NCBI RefSeq assembly: GCF_012489685.1
Contig: NC_080045.1
Location: forward strand, 53,271,815-53,335,814
Length of the DNA: 64,000 bases
Direction: 5' to 3'
From: Lotus japonicus
Taxonomy: Eukaryota; Streptophyta; Magnoliopsida; Fabales; Fabaceae
Below are positions 1 to 9,417 of this stretch, piece after piece. Position 1 is the stretch's first letter. Every line of letters starts with the position of its first letter. The position numbers and the translations under genes were made by a program. The notes below the pieces were generated by a model. The model made no database searches and had not been told where the DNA came from. It saw only the letters and a program-made list of their open reading frames with translations.

Positions 1-46
1 TTGTACCCTCGATGAAACAAAATAGTGTAACGAGTACCCCTAGGGT

Positions 47-113
47 GGGGGAGATTCGAACCTAGGACCTATAAGTGGCAAAACTCACCCTTAACCAGTT
101 GAGCTACACAAAC
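47..113 (-). other. tRNA-like segment in left TIR (A-box and B-box)
   Basis: On the minus strand there is TAGCTCAACTGGTTAAG (90-106), resembling a pol III A-box, and AGGTTCGAATCT (about 51-62), resembling a B-box, at roughly tRNA spacing. The stems do not fold convincingly, so this is not a functional tRNA gene. It is mirrored in the right TIR at 7892-7947. Confidence 0.35.
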
Positions 114-381
114 AATTGATATATTAAGCAACACAATTTTATTTATATCATCTATCCATTTGATTTTAGTTTCTTTGCAATTGCTACTCAGTTTGAATAC
201 CCAAAATGAAATGATCTAAGTTTGAGAAATCTTCATAGAAGAAAACACAATTCAGGTGGCTTTCAACCCACATGCTGATACTAACAGCATCATTAGCATC
301 TAGCTCATGTGTAGAACGATAGATTACCCTTCTTCTTCTTCACCTTTTCACCTTTATTCAACAACCAACACTTTATTCTCT

Positions 382-1549
382 GGCTTAATTGCACATTTGG
401 TCCCCCACTTTTACATTTTCCATGATTTTGGTCCCCAACAAAATTTAATTGCATTTTAGGACCCCCAACGTTGTTCTCCGTTAGCAACTTTGGTCTTCTG
501 TCTCAATTCCGTCCAATTTCTAACGGAAATGCTGACGTGGCATTCGTAAATAATATTTTAATTGAAAAAAATAATTTCCTTAATTAAACTATTTTCTATA
601 TTGAAAAAAAAAACAAAAAAAAAGAGAAAACAAAATCAACGCATCACATCTTCTTCTTTATCGTTTCTTCTTCTTAACTACCCAACCACCATCTTCAACC
701 TCAAGCTCTCACTCACACACCACCACCGCCACTCCCATGTCACGACACTCCTCCTCCTCTTCGTATTCTTCTTCTTCTCACCACGCACAACCATCCAAAT
801 CGCCTCTTCTAGGAACCCAAATCGTCCTCTCATAGCATCATCTTCTTGCAAAACCCTGATGATCAAATCCAGGTCCCAGATCTTAAAGATCACAACATTG
901 AGCATTGTGTTGTGGGTCAATGGAGCTCCAATGAGATTCAAAGAGCTGGTTCGACGACGACCTTTGTGGTGGCCAGAACCTTCGATGGTGGTGTCACTGT
1001 CGTGGAGAAGAATCGCGGTTTGATTCAGACGGAGGTGTGATTCAGATGAGGGTCAAATGGGTTCTGAAAAAGTTTGAAGCTTTAGGGTGTGTTTGGAGAG
1101 TTTGATGGCTGAAATGGGTTGAAAAAAAGGGTGAATCTGAATGTTAACTTGTGCTTCAAAGGTTGATCTAAATGTTGGGTTGGTGGGGGTGTTTTCGGTG
1201 GGTTAAGATGGGGGTGGAGGGGTGGTGCGGTGGTTGAGTGGTGGTGGTGTTGTGGTGCGCAAGTGGTGGTTGAATGGAAGAAGATGATGGGGTTTATTTT
1301 CTTTTCCTTTTGTTTTTTTTTTGTTTTCAATAAAGAAAATAGTTTAATTAAAGAAATTAATTTATTTCAATTAAAATATTATTTATGAATGCCACGTCAG
1401 CATTTCCATTAGAAATTGGACGGCATTGGGACGGAAGACCAAAGTTGCTAACGGAGAACAATGTTGGGGTCCTAAAATGCAATTAAATTTTGTTGGGGAC
1501 CAAAATCATGGGAAATGTAAAAGTCGGGGACCAAATGTGCAATTAAGCC
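382..1549. mobile_element. Non-autonomous MULE (1,168 bp) with 9-bp TSD
   Basis: The ends are long inverted repeats of about 200 bp (382-595 against 1340-1549), starting GGCTTAATTGCACATTTGG at both termini. The flanks TTATTCTCT (373-381 and 1550-1558) form a perfect 9-bp TSD, diagnostic of the Mutator superfamily. The interior has Ser/His-rich and purine-rich low-complexity reading frames (for example 562-1023) but no recognisable protein, so no gene is called in it. It lies inside the larger MULE, and a LINE later inserted exactly at its right TSD. Confidence 0.92.
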
Positions 1550-1593
1550 TTATTCTCTTTTTTTTTTTTTTTGAACTTCAGTACGTATTTCAA

Positions 1594-4500
1594 TTAAGAA
1601 AAAGCAGCGTCTGCAAACAGGGAGTGATCAATTTCAGCTGGGGGGGCATCCCACCAAAGCCGATTTCGATACTTACAAGCCAGAGAGGCTAAAATATGAG
1701 CGGGTACATTTGCCTTGCGGGTTACATGAGAAAAAGAACAGGAAAGGAAATTATCAGCTAGGTGAAGGCAGTCTAGGGTGATGTCTTGGATAGTCCAATA
1801 ATTTGATTCAGCTCTCAGGGATTTGATGACAGAAAGAGAATCTGATTCAAAGAGCACACTATCCATTTCTAGTTCAGATGCTTGTTGCATGCTCCATCGT
1901 AGTGCTAAGGCTTCTGCTGTGAGAGGCTCCAATCTGTGTTCTTGGAACAGAGTGCCTGCGGCTAGAAGTGCACCAGTGTGTGATCTGGCCACAAAGCCAA
2001 AGCCAGTTGAATTGGTTCCCGTCCAGCCTGCATCAACATTGATTTTTATCTTTCCTTCTGGTGGTGCTTTCCAGGCAACTTGGTGCTCAGTTCGGTTTGT
2101 TTCGCCCCTCTTCTCTTGTGCTTCGATCCATTCTACTAGTTGGTTTAAAGCAGTCATCATTACTTCACCTGGATCTGGTTTGAGGTTGTTGAAAATTGCA
2201 TTGTTTCGTGCTTTCCAGATTGCCCAAGCTCCTTGGAAGATTTGTGCCACCACCTCTTGATCATGATTTGCACAGACCTCAATCAACCACTCTGCAATAG
2301 TTTGGTGGGCTGGGTTTATTCGAACCCCCAGGGGATGGTTGAACCATGCTGCTCTGGCCCATTGGCATTGGATGAAAAGGTGGGTTTGGGATTCAGTAGT
2401 CTCTTCTCCGCACAAGGTGCAATGCTCTTGGATTTGAATGCCTCGTCTTGCTAAGTTTGCCCCGCAAGGAGTGATGTTGTTGACAGCTCTGTAAATGAAA
2501 TGTTTTACTTTTGTGGGGACTTTGATTTTCCACATCTTTGTCCAAGGGAAGTTTGAGGAGCTTGATCCGCTTGCTGTGGCATTAAGTCTGGAAACTTGGC
2601 ATTGATGATATGCGGATTTTACTGAGAACAGGCCATTTTTGCTCCATCTCCATATCATTTTGTCCTCGGGTGCTCTCCAGCTGAGGGGAATTGCCTGGAT
2701 GGCTTTGGCTTCTGCTGGGTTGAAGTAATTGTTGATTTTTTGTACATTCCAGCGGCCTCCACTTTCAGTTATGAGATCAGCTACTTTGTGGCATGTAGAG
2801 TCATCAGTTGGGGGGGAGATAATGTTTCCTTTACCTGGTCCCGGAAGCCAAGGGTCACTCCAGATTTCTATTTTGTTCCCGTTTCCAACTTGCCACTTGA
2901 TTCCTTCATTGACGAGGCTAAGAGTTCCCCAAATGCTTCTCCAAGCGTAGCTGGGTTGATGGCCAATTGTAGCTTCAAGGAGGTGTTTTCTGGGGAAATA
3001 CTTGGCTTTCCAAGTTTTGTACAGCAAAGAGTTTGGAGCACTTAATAATCTCCATGCTTGTTTTGTCAGTAGGGCTTTGTTAAAATCCTCTAGGTCACGG
3101 AAACCCAAACCACCTCTATATTTTGGTTTGCAAAGGTGCTTCCAGGCAGCCCAATGAATCTTTCTTTCTTTGTCTCTTTGACCCCACCAGAAGTTTGCAA
3201 GATTACTTTCAATTTTTGAGCATATGCCACTTGGGATTTTAAAGCAACTCATGATGTAGTTAGGGATGGATTGTGCCACGGACTTGATCAGGATCTCCTT
3301 GCCTGCTCTTGAGAGTGTTTTCTCCTTCCATCCTTGTAACTTTCGCCAAACTCTCTCCTGGATTTTCCCAAAGATAGCCTTTTTTGAGCTGCCAATAACA
3401 GTTGGAAGGCCCAAGTACTTGTCGTGGATAGTCACAGCCTTTACACCCATCCTTTCACGGATCATTTCCATCGTGTTTTGTGGTACATTTCGGCTGAAGG
3501 ATATTTCTGACTTGTCCAGGTTCACAAGTTGCCCTGAGGCCCTTTCATAGTCTCTTATGGCATTCATTAGACAATCTGCTTCCTCCTTTGTGGCTCTGCT
3601 GAAAATCAGACTATCATCCGCGAAGAATAAATGGCTTATGTGAGGAGCACCACGAGCCACTTGGATTCCATGAAGCTTCTTCTTTTGTGTTTGATCAGAG
3701 ATAAGGCCCGAGAAAGCTTCTACGCATAGGATGAAAAGGTATGGTGATAGAGGGTCTCCTTGACGGAGACCCCTGCCTGGTACAAAAAGAGGGGCAGGTT
3801 CACCATTTAGAAGGATAGAGTAGGAGACAAAAGTTACGCACCTGAGAATTAGTTCCTTGAACCGGGGTGGAAACCCCATTGTTGTTAGTACTTGCTCCAA
3901 GAAAGGCCACTCTATCCTGTCATATGCTTTTGACATGTCTAGCTTCATGGCTAGATATCCTTTCTTTCCTTTTCTCTTCTTCTTCATGTAATGGAAGACT
4001 TCAAACCCAGTCAAGGCGTTGTCGGTAATTTGCCTTCCCGGTACGAAGGCACTTTGCTCCTCCCCAATGATATCTCCTAGGAATTCTTTTAACCTGTTAG
4101 TGATACACTTTGTCACCAGCTTCATGATGACATTGCATAGACTAATAGGTCTGAATTCGTTTGGAAATTCAGGTGCTTTTGTCTTTGGGATCAAGCAAAT
4201 GAAAGTTTTGTTGATGCTTGAGGGGTCCTCTTCTCTGTTTAGGATATTCAAAACTTTCTTAGTGACTTCCTCTCCTACTATGTTCCAATATTTTTGATAG
4301 AATAAGGCTGGGAAACCGTCAGGGCCTGGGGCTTTGAGAGGGTGCATTTGGTGTAGAGCGTCTTGAACCTCTTCGGTGGTGAAAGGAGCTTCTAATTCTT
4401 CTATTTGGTCGTGGTTCAGCCTTCCTTTTATCTTCTGGCAAGCAGTATCAATGTTTGTGGGGTTCATGCTTGTGAAGATTCCTTCAAAATATTGCTTGAA

Positions 4501-5685
4501 GGCTTCGGTTACCAGGTCCCTCTTGTAGACCCAAATGCCATTTTGATCTTTTATTCTAGCAATTTTGTTTCTTTTGTTTCTCTGATTGGCTTTTCCGTGG
4601 AAGAAACCTGTGTTTTTGTCTCCCTCTTTCAACCATAAGGCTCTAGATCTTTGCCTCCAATAGATTTCATCTCTTTCCAGAAGCTCTGCTAGCTCTAGTT
4701 CCAGATCTTTTCTATCTGCCAAGTTCTCAGCAGTGGGTGGCCAATCCTGTGCACGCTTAAGCTTTTGTTCCACCGTTGCTATGTTTCTCCTTAAGTTCCC
4801 AGCTTCAGTTTTGAGAGCAGTCATTGTTTCTTTTGCTGTGTCCAGCTTGCTTTCAAAATCCTCACCTCCTTTTGACCAAGCTTCTTTCAAGTCGTAGGCA
4901 ATGTCATGCTCACGGGTCAGGTGTGCTTCAAACCTAAAGATTCTATTCTTTTTCTTGTGTTCTTCAAAGGGTTGGTTTGTGACATTAATAAGGAGAGGAG
5001 AGTGGTCAGATTCAAACCTGTGCATGTGTTGGACGCTTGTTGTTGGCCACGCGTCAATGAATGGTTGAGAAGCAACACACCTGTCTAGCCTTTCTTGGAT
5101 GTTTGCTGCACCTTCCCTTCCGTTGCACCAAGTGTAGGTTTGTCCAAAGTAACCCAGGTCAATTAGCCCACATTGATTAAGGCACTGAATAAAGTTGTCG
5201 AGTTGCTCCACTGATTTTTCATTTCCCCCTCTTTTCTCTGAGTTGGAGGTTATGGCATTAAAGTCACCGAAGCAAATCCAATGTCCAGCAACTTCCAATT
5301 TAATGCGGTTAAGGAGATCCCAAGAACGAGGTTTGTTGTGCTCTTCCGAAAACCCATAAAAGCCAGTAATAAATGTGGTATTATTCTCCACATCAGTATG
5401 TTTGGCCAGTATGTGATTAAGAGAGTAAGAGACAATGTCAAGGTTGGTATCTTCGCTCCATAGCATAGCAAGACCACCTCCTCGTGCTCTGCCTTCACCT
5501 CTACAATCAACAGCAATCATGTTCTTGTAACCCAGCTTTGTTTTTGTTTTCTTCAATTCACTAGTCTTTCTGCGTGTCTCCATTAAGAAGACAATTTTGG
5601 GATCTTCTGTGGTGGTGAGCCTTTGCAAAGCTCGGTCTGCTCGGAGGTTCCCAAGCCCCCTGCAGTTCCAGCTTAATATTTTCAT
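1594..5685 (-). CDS. LINE ORF2: endonuclease, reverse transcriptase, RNase H
   Basis: 1363 residues, no interruption. The N-terminal AP-type endonuclease (about 1-235) begins MKILSWNCRGLGN and shows E36, the GDFN motif (D141) and the SDH motif (D227, H228). The reverse transcriptase (about 450-720) shows APGPDGFPA, FRPISLCN, the LDMSKAYDR aspartate (D583), GLRQGDPLSPYLF and the FADD active site (688-691). A zf-RVT region (CTLCGEETTESQTHLF) follows, then a plant-type RNase H (about 1212-1335) with D1218, E1258 and D1282. The enzyme nicks target DNA and copies LINE RNA at the nick. The start codon overlaps the ORF1 stop as ATGA (5682-5685), which fits coupled termination-reinitiation. Plant L1 elements with a C-terminal RNase H are an established group. 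All catalytic residues I can check are present. Confidence 0.95.
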   Translation of the reverse strand: MKILSWNCRGLGNLRADRALQRLTTTEDPKIVFLMETRRKTSELKKTKTKLGYKNMIAVDCRGEGRARGGGLAMLWSEDTNLDIVSYSLNHILAKHTDVENNTTFITGFYGFSEEHNKPRSWDLLNRIKLEVAGHWICFGDFNAITSNSEKRGGNEKSVEQLDNFIQCLNQCGLIDLGYFGQTYTWCNGREGAANIQERLDRCVASQPFIDAWPTTSVQHMHRFESDHSPLLINVTNQPFEEHKKKNRIFRFEAHLTREHDIAYDLKEAWSKGGEDFESKLDTAKETMTALKTEAGNLRRNIATVEQKLKRAQDWPPTAENLADRKDLELELAELLERDEIYWRQRSRALWLKEGDKNTGFFHGKANQRNKRNKIARIKDQNGIWVYKRDLVTEAFKQYFEGIFTSMNPTNIDTACQKIKGRLNHDQIEELEAPFTTEEVQDALHQMHPLKAPGPDGFPALFYQKYWNIVGEEVTKKVLNILNREEDPSSINKTFICLIPKTKAPEFPNEFRPISLCNVIMKLVTKCITNRLKEFLGDIIGEEQSAFVPGRQITDNALTGFEVFHYMKKKRKGKKGYLAMKLDMSKAYDRIEWPFLEQVLTTMGFPPRFKELILRCVTFVSYSILLNGEPAPLFVPGRGLRQGDPLSPYLFILCVEAFSGLISDQTQKKKLHGIQVARGAPHISHLFFADDSLIFSRATKEEADCLMNAIRDYERASGQLVNLDKSEISFSRNVPQNTMEMIRERMGVKAVTIHDKYLGLPTVIGSSKKAIFGKIQERVWRKLQGWKEKTLSRAGKEILIKSVAQSIPNYIMSCFKIPSGICSKIESNLANFWWGQRDKERKIHWAAWKHLCKPKYRGGLGFRDLEDFNKALLTKQAWRLLSAPNSLLYKTWKAKYFPRKHLLEATIGHQPSYAWRSIWGTLSLVNEGIKWQVGNGNKIEIWSDPWLPGPGKGNIISPPTDDSTCHKVADLITESGGRWNVQKINNYFNPAEAKAIQAIPLSWRAPEDKMIWRWSKNGLFSVKSAYHQCQVSRLNATASGSSSSNFPWTKMWKIKVPTKVKHFIYRAVNNITPCGANLARRGIQIQEHCTLCGEETTESQTHLFIQCQWARAAWFNHPLGVRINPAHQTIAEWLIEVCANHDQEVVAQIFQGAWAIWKARNNAIFNNLKPDPGEVMMTALNQLVEWIEAQEKRGETNRTEHQVAWKAPPEGKIKINVDAGWTGTNSTGFGFVARSHTGALLAAGTLFQEHRLEPLTAEALALRWSMQQASELEMDSVLFESDSLSVIKSLRAESNYWTIQDITLDCLHLADNFLSCSFSHVTRKANVPAHILASLACKYRNRLWWDAPPAEIDHSLFADAAFS

Positions 5686-6956
5686 GGCTCTCGGCCGTGC
5701 TGGTCCTCCAGCACTGCCGATATCTCATCAATGATCATGTCTGATTTATTTCTTTTTTCAGTACCCTGTTGGTTCCCTTCTTCCCCATCGATCTCCATCT
5801 CCGTCCTCTTTCCTCCGGTGATGTTTTCGTGTTGGTTAGAGGGTTCTTCTCTGGGTGTTCTTGCTGCTCTTTTCCAGGATTTCAGACCTTTCCCTGTACT
5901 AGTTTCATTTGATACAGGATCTGAGGGAGTTGGCTCTGGTTCCTTTTCTTTTGGATCCTCATTATTCACTTCTTGCTCTGTTTCTGTGGACTCTTGTGTG
6001 ATGTTGAAAAGTTGGAACACCTCAGCAACTTTGTCAAGGCTTTGAGTAACTGTATGTGGGTTTACCTTTGTGGTTTGAGAGTCATCCCCTTGGGTTGTCT
6101 CCTTGTTGGGGGAATTTTCTTTTGGTTGTGGGGACCCTTCACTGTGCTCATCGACAATGTTTTGTTCCTGGCCAAAAAGGGACTTTTTGATGGTTTTGTT
6201 TCTTTCTGCGTAGCCATCTTTCCGCATCAAGGTGACCTTTTTGGGGGAGGCTCTCATCCAAGCTCCATAGGGCAGGTCTTTGAGCTCCTCTCCTTCTATA
6301 TCCTCCTCTTTTTCTGGGCAGGATCTTAAGGTGTAGCCGAGCACTCCACACATAAAGCAGAAATCAGGGAGTCTTTCATACTTGAAAAAGATTCTTCCTT
6401 TCTTGTTTGTTGCTATCTGAATGGGGGACCCTCTTTTGAGGGGTTTCAACAGATCTACCTTGACCCTTACTCTGGCATACTTTCCCCTCAGGCACTCCTC
6501 TGACTTATCATACTCCAGAACTTCTCCCAAGCTTCCTCCTATCTTCCTGATTGATGGCTCATTGCGTAGATTTAGGGGTAAGTCATAGATTCTGACCCAT
6601 ATGGGGCAAGAATGGGGGCAGATTTCGGATGGTTGTTCACCTCCTGAGATCTGTTGCAAGGCTAGTACATGCCCATCAAAGGTCCAGGGTTGTCCTTTGA
6701 GGATGAGATCCCTGTCTCTCTGTGTTTCAAACTTGAAAGAGAAGAGGTTTTTTTCCAGATCTACTATCTCCACTGCGCCTCTTGTCTTCCAGATGTTCAG
6801 CATAGTGGCTTTGAAAGCCTTCACGTTGTATGATTCTGTCGTCCACATCTTCCCTACCACTGTGTTTTGGAGGGGGTCATTTGTCTCTGTTTCACTCCCC
6901 AAGTCCAGCACTTCGTTTTCCTCTGCTGAAAACTCAAGTCTCTTCCACGAATCCAT
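5682..6956 (-). CDS. LINE ORF1: DUF4283 RNA-binding protein with zinc knuckle
   Basis: 424 residues starting MDSWKRLEFS. Residues about 45-195 form a DUF4283-type region typical of plant LINE ORF1 and gag-like proteins. It is followed by a CCHC-type knuckle, CFMCGVLGYTLRSC (200-213), and a charged, low-complexity Glu/Lys/Pro/Thr-rich tail. In the knuckle the usual histidine is tyrosine (Y208); that is a single-base change and may weaken zinc binding. The protein is expected to coat LINE RNA. The stop overlaps the ORF2 ATG by four bases. The ATG was chosen because it is the first long in-frame start after about 178 bp of leader. Confidence 0.92.
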   Translation of the reverse strand: MDSWKRLEFSAEENEVLDLGSETETNDPLQNTVVGKMWTTESYNVKAFKATMLNIWKTRGAVEIVDLEKNLFSFKFETQRDRDLILKGQPWTFDGHVLALQQISGGEQPSEICPHSCPIWVRIYDLPLNLRNEPSIRKIGGSLGEVLEYDKSEECLRGKYARVRVKVDLLKPLKRGSPIQIATNKKGRIFFKYERLPDFCFMCGVLGYTLRSCPEKEEDIEGEELKDLPYGAWMRASPKKVTLMRKDGYAERNKTIKKSLFGQEQNIVDEHSEGSPQPKENSPNKETTQGDDSQTTKVNPHTVTQSLDKVAEVFQLFNITQESTETEQEVNNEDPKEKEPEPTPSDPVSNETSTGKGLKSWKRAARTPREEPSNQHENITGGKRTEMEIDGEEGNQQGTEKRNKSDMIIDEISAVLEDQHGREP

Positions 6957-7891
6957 CTCTTCCCGTCACCAAGGCACGGACACGAGCAGCTCCACCCACC
7001 GGGGAGACGAGAACCAATACCGGGATTGGAGAAGAAAATACTCCACAACCGACTGTCTGCCAGGTCAAAACCCTGAGGTCAAAACCCTAGCAGAGAGAGA
7101 AGGGGGAGACTTTTTACGTAGCCGATGGTTTCACAGCCTTATTCTCTATTTAATACTGAAGTTTGGAGTCCAAAAATGAGTTATGTAGATCAAAACTTAC
7201 CAAAACGCAGTTCTGGAGATTTTCCGGCGAAGTGTCGCCGGCAAGGATGGTGGCCCGCGTCGGAGATGTCGCCGGGGGGAAAAGTGTAATGGTTCTCCAT
7301 CCTTTCGTGGCCAGGAACACGATGGTGGCATCCGTTTCTCCAATTTCTCAACGGTTTTCCAGGAAATCGCAGTTACAGGTCGGATGGTTCGTCGGTGAAC
7401 GACCAGATCGCGGCCGTGAGACGTCCAAGAGGCATTTATGGTCGTTCCTCTTCACTTGGGTAGACGGGAATGATGATTTTGGGGGGTTTTTTAGCCGATT
7501 CAAGTGCAACGAATATGGTGTTGGTGGCGGTCTCGCCGGAGACGAATGAAGAAGATGAACTCACAGTGGTGGTAGTGGTGGTCGGCCACTGGCGGAAGTG
7601 GGGGTAACTCCAAGCCCAAATCTGATCTTGGGTTGAGGAGGACAAAGCTTGGGTAAGTTTCATGGTGTTGTCCTTTGAAGGAGAAGAAACTTTGGAAGGA
7701 ACACGGTGACGGTGGTGATAAGGTGAAGAAGAAGACACAACCAAGAGAAGGAAAACATGAAGAGGAGAGGGAAAGGAGAAATGGCAGCGTGAAAGGGAAA
7801 GGAAAAGGGAGAAGAACTGTGTTGGTGAGAAGAAAATGACGAAATAAAGATATAAATAAAATTGTATTGCATCATATATCAATTCTTTGTG

Positions 7892-7947
7892 TAGCTCAAC
7901 TGGTTAGGGGTGTGTTTTGCTAGTTATAGATCCTGAGTTTGAATCCC
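7892..7947 (+). other. tRNA-like segment in right TIR (A-box and B-box)
   Basis: TAGCTCAACTGGTTAG (7892-7907) and GAGTTTGAATCCC (7935-7947) resemble pol III A and B boxes. This is the inverse of the segment at 47-113. The B-box consensus is weaker here (TTTGAATCC). It looks like a decayed tRNA-derived piece inside the MULE TIR, not a tRNA gene. Confidence 0.35.
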
Positions 7948-9417
7948 CCCACCCTCCCCCTCTTTTTAAAATTTTAAATGTAATTTCCACATAAAAATAA
8001 ATAAAAAAGCCACGTCAGCACCTTCCGTTTGTTTTTTAACGTTGAACTGACGGAGGGGTACTCACTACACTATTTTGTTTCATCGAGGGTACAAACGCCG
8101 ACAAAAATAGATGGAGGGTATCATTTGCACGAACCTGAAACATCAGGGGCATCAAATGCATTTAAGCCTTTTATTTTAGCATGAACTTTTGGGAATTTTG
8201 TTTGCTATTGTTTGTACATTTTTGGTGCTTAAAAATGGTAAAATGAAGAAAAAATAATTGTAGACTACTGAATAGAGCGTTAGCAGTAACATATTAACAG
8301 AATGAATAAATAAGCTCAATCTTATATATGCATGACCATTACTACCGATGCATACAGAAAGACAAGACAAATATGGAAAAGTAAATCTAACATTTATAAG
8401 TGGTTGGATTTGGATAGCATAATTTACATATTTATACGAGATGGTAAGTTTAGATCCTGTTGTCATTTAAATACATATTTAAAAGAGTTGAATTTCTATG
8501 TAAGTATAAAATTATTTTACACAATTAACCAACAGATTTTAAGATATGAAAAATTTATTTTTTTATTTAATTTAATTAATTAGTGTGATATATCATTAAA
8601 ATATGATTGGTTGATAGTGTAAGAGAAAATTTTAGAAACAAAAAGTAGTAAGCATGTTAAAATATGTGAATATAAAAACTTGATACAATTAATCTATTCA
8701 CCAAACGACTTTTCATTTATATCCGTTTTTGTATTACTCTAGGAAATTTGGGTCCTTCCACTTCAAATTTAATGAGGTTAATATAAATTTTAATGAATAA
8801 TAAAGTATTAAAATAAGGGTTGTTAAATTTTTCTAACGAATATAGTATTACTCTTGTAATCAGAGAACTTATTCAATAAATTGTTTAAATTATTCAAGAA
8901 AGCTTAGTTGTTGGGTGGATGTAGTTTGATTTCGAGAAGCAATCACATAAATGATTGTCATAAGATAAGTGTCACATGTTCACAATAATTTGCAATAGGT
9001 ATGTCGGCGACTTGTGCCCACTAGAAGATAAATAAAAGGGATATATGGAGGATGCATGCGCCTTCGTGAGGTGTCATATCCGAAAGTTGGTCAAGTGCCA
9101 AGTGGTCATTGTCGATGTCCCAACCCACCAGCCTATCAAGTAAATCCTAGTACTGCATTAGTTTTCTTGCCACATCCTTTTAGATATTATTTTTTTATAG
9201 ATAATTTAATGTTACTTGTTAATAATTAATGTTTCTTAAGAAAAAAAATAGGTTCTTTATCATGTTTGAATTCATGTCCTAACTCCAGACCCTTTCACCC
9301 TCACTCTTCAAACTCTTATATATCATACTTTTTATTACTTGAGTTAACACTCAAAGACTTTTAAATATTCATACCATCTCCTCTACCCTTTTAATTTGGG
9401 AAACGTATAATTTGTTT

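Larger units (their letters stand above)
1559..7134 (-). mobile_element. Full-length L1-type LINE with 13-bp TSD
   Basis: On the minus strand the element has about 178 bp of 5' UTR, ORF1, ORF2, a 3' UTR of only about 20 bases and a poly(A) tail (T-run at 1559-1573). The 13-bp duplication AGCCTTATTCTCT flanks it at 1546-1558 and 7135-7147. Its first four bases are the last four of the neighbouring MULE TIR, so the LINE inserted after the MULE. Both ORFs are open over their whole length and the TSD is perfect, which suggests a young and possibly autonomous copy. Confidence 0.93.
1..8168. mobile_element. Large MULE with long TIRs, left end outside the window
   Basis: Bases 1-120 are the inverse of 7885-8094. 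The right terminus runs on to 8168 and, on the minus strand, begins GGCTTAAATGCATTTGATGC, a typical plant Mutator-like end. The last bases of the left TIR (about 74 bp) must therefore lie upstream of the window. The 9 bases after the end (TTTTATTTT, 8169-8177) are the expected TSD, and the same site is unoccupied in segmental copy B near 17799. Without the nested insertions the element is only about 1 kb (120-372 plus 7148-7890) and shows no transposase, so it is non-autonomous. The inner part at 7200-7560 is GC-rich and may be captured host sequence, but I do not recognise it. Confidence 0.8.

Noticed and set aside
47..113. Functional tRNA gene
   Set aside because: Box-like motifs are present, but the acceptor, D and T stems do not pair convincingly.
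562..1023. 153-codon open frame inside the small MULE
   Set aside because: Ser/His/Leu-rich low-complexity translation within TIR and filler sequence, with no recognisable domain; overlapping frames on both strands look alike.
7436..7882. 148-codon minus-strand frame at the right of the outer MULE
   Set aside because: Low-complexity Ser/Thr/Phe composition running into the TIR; no family resemblance.
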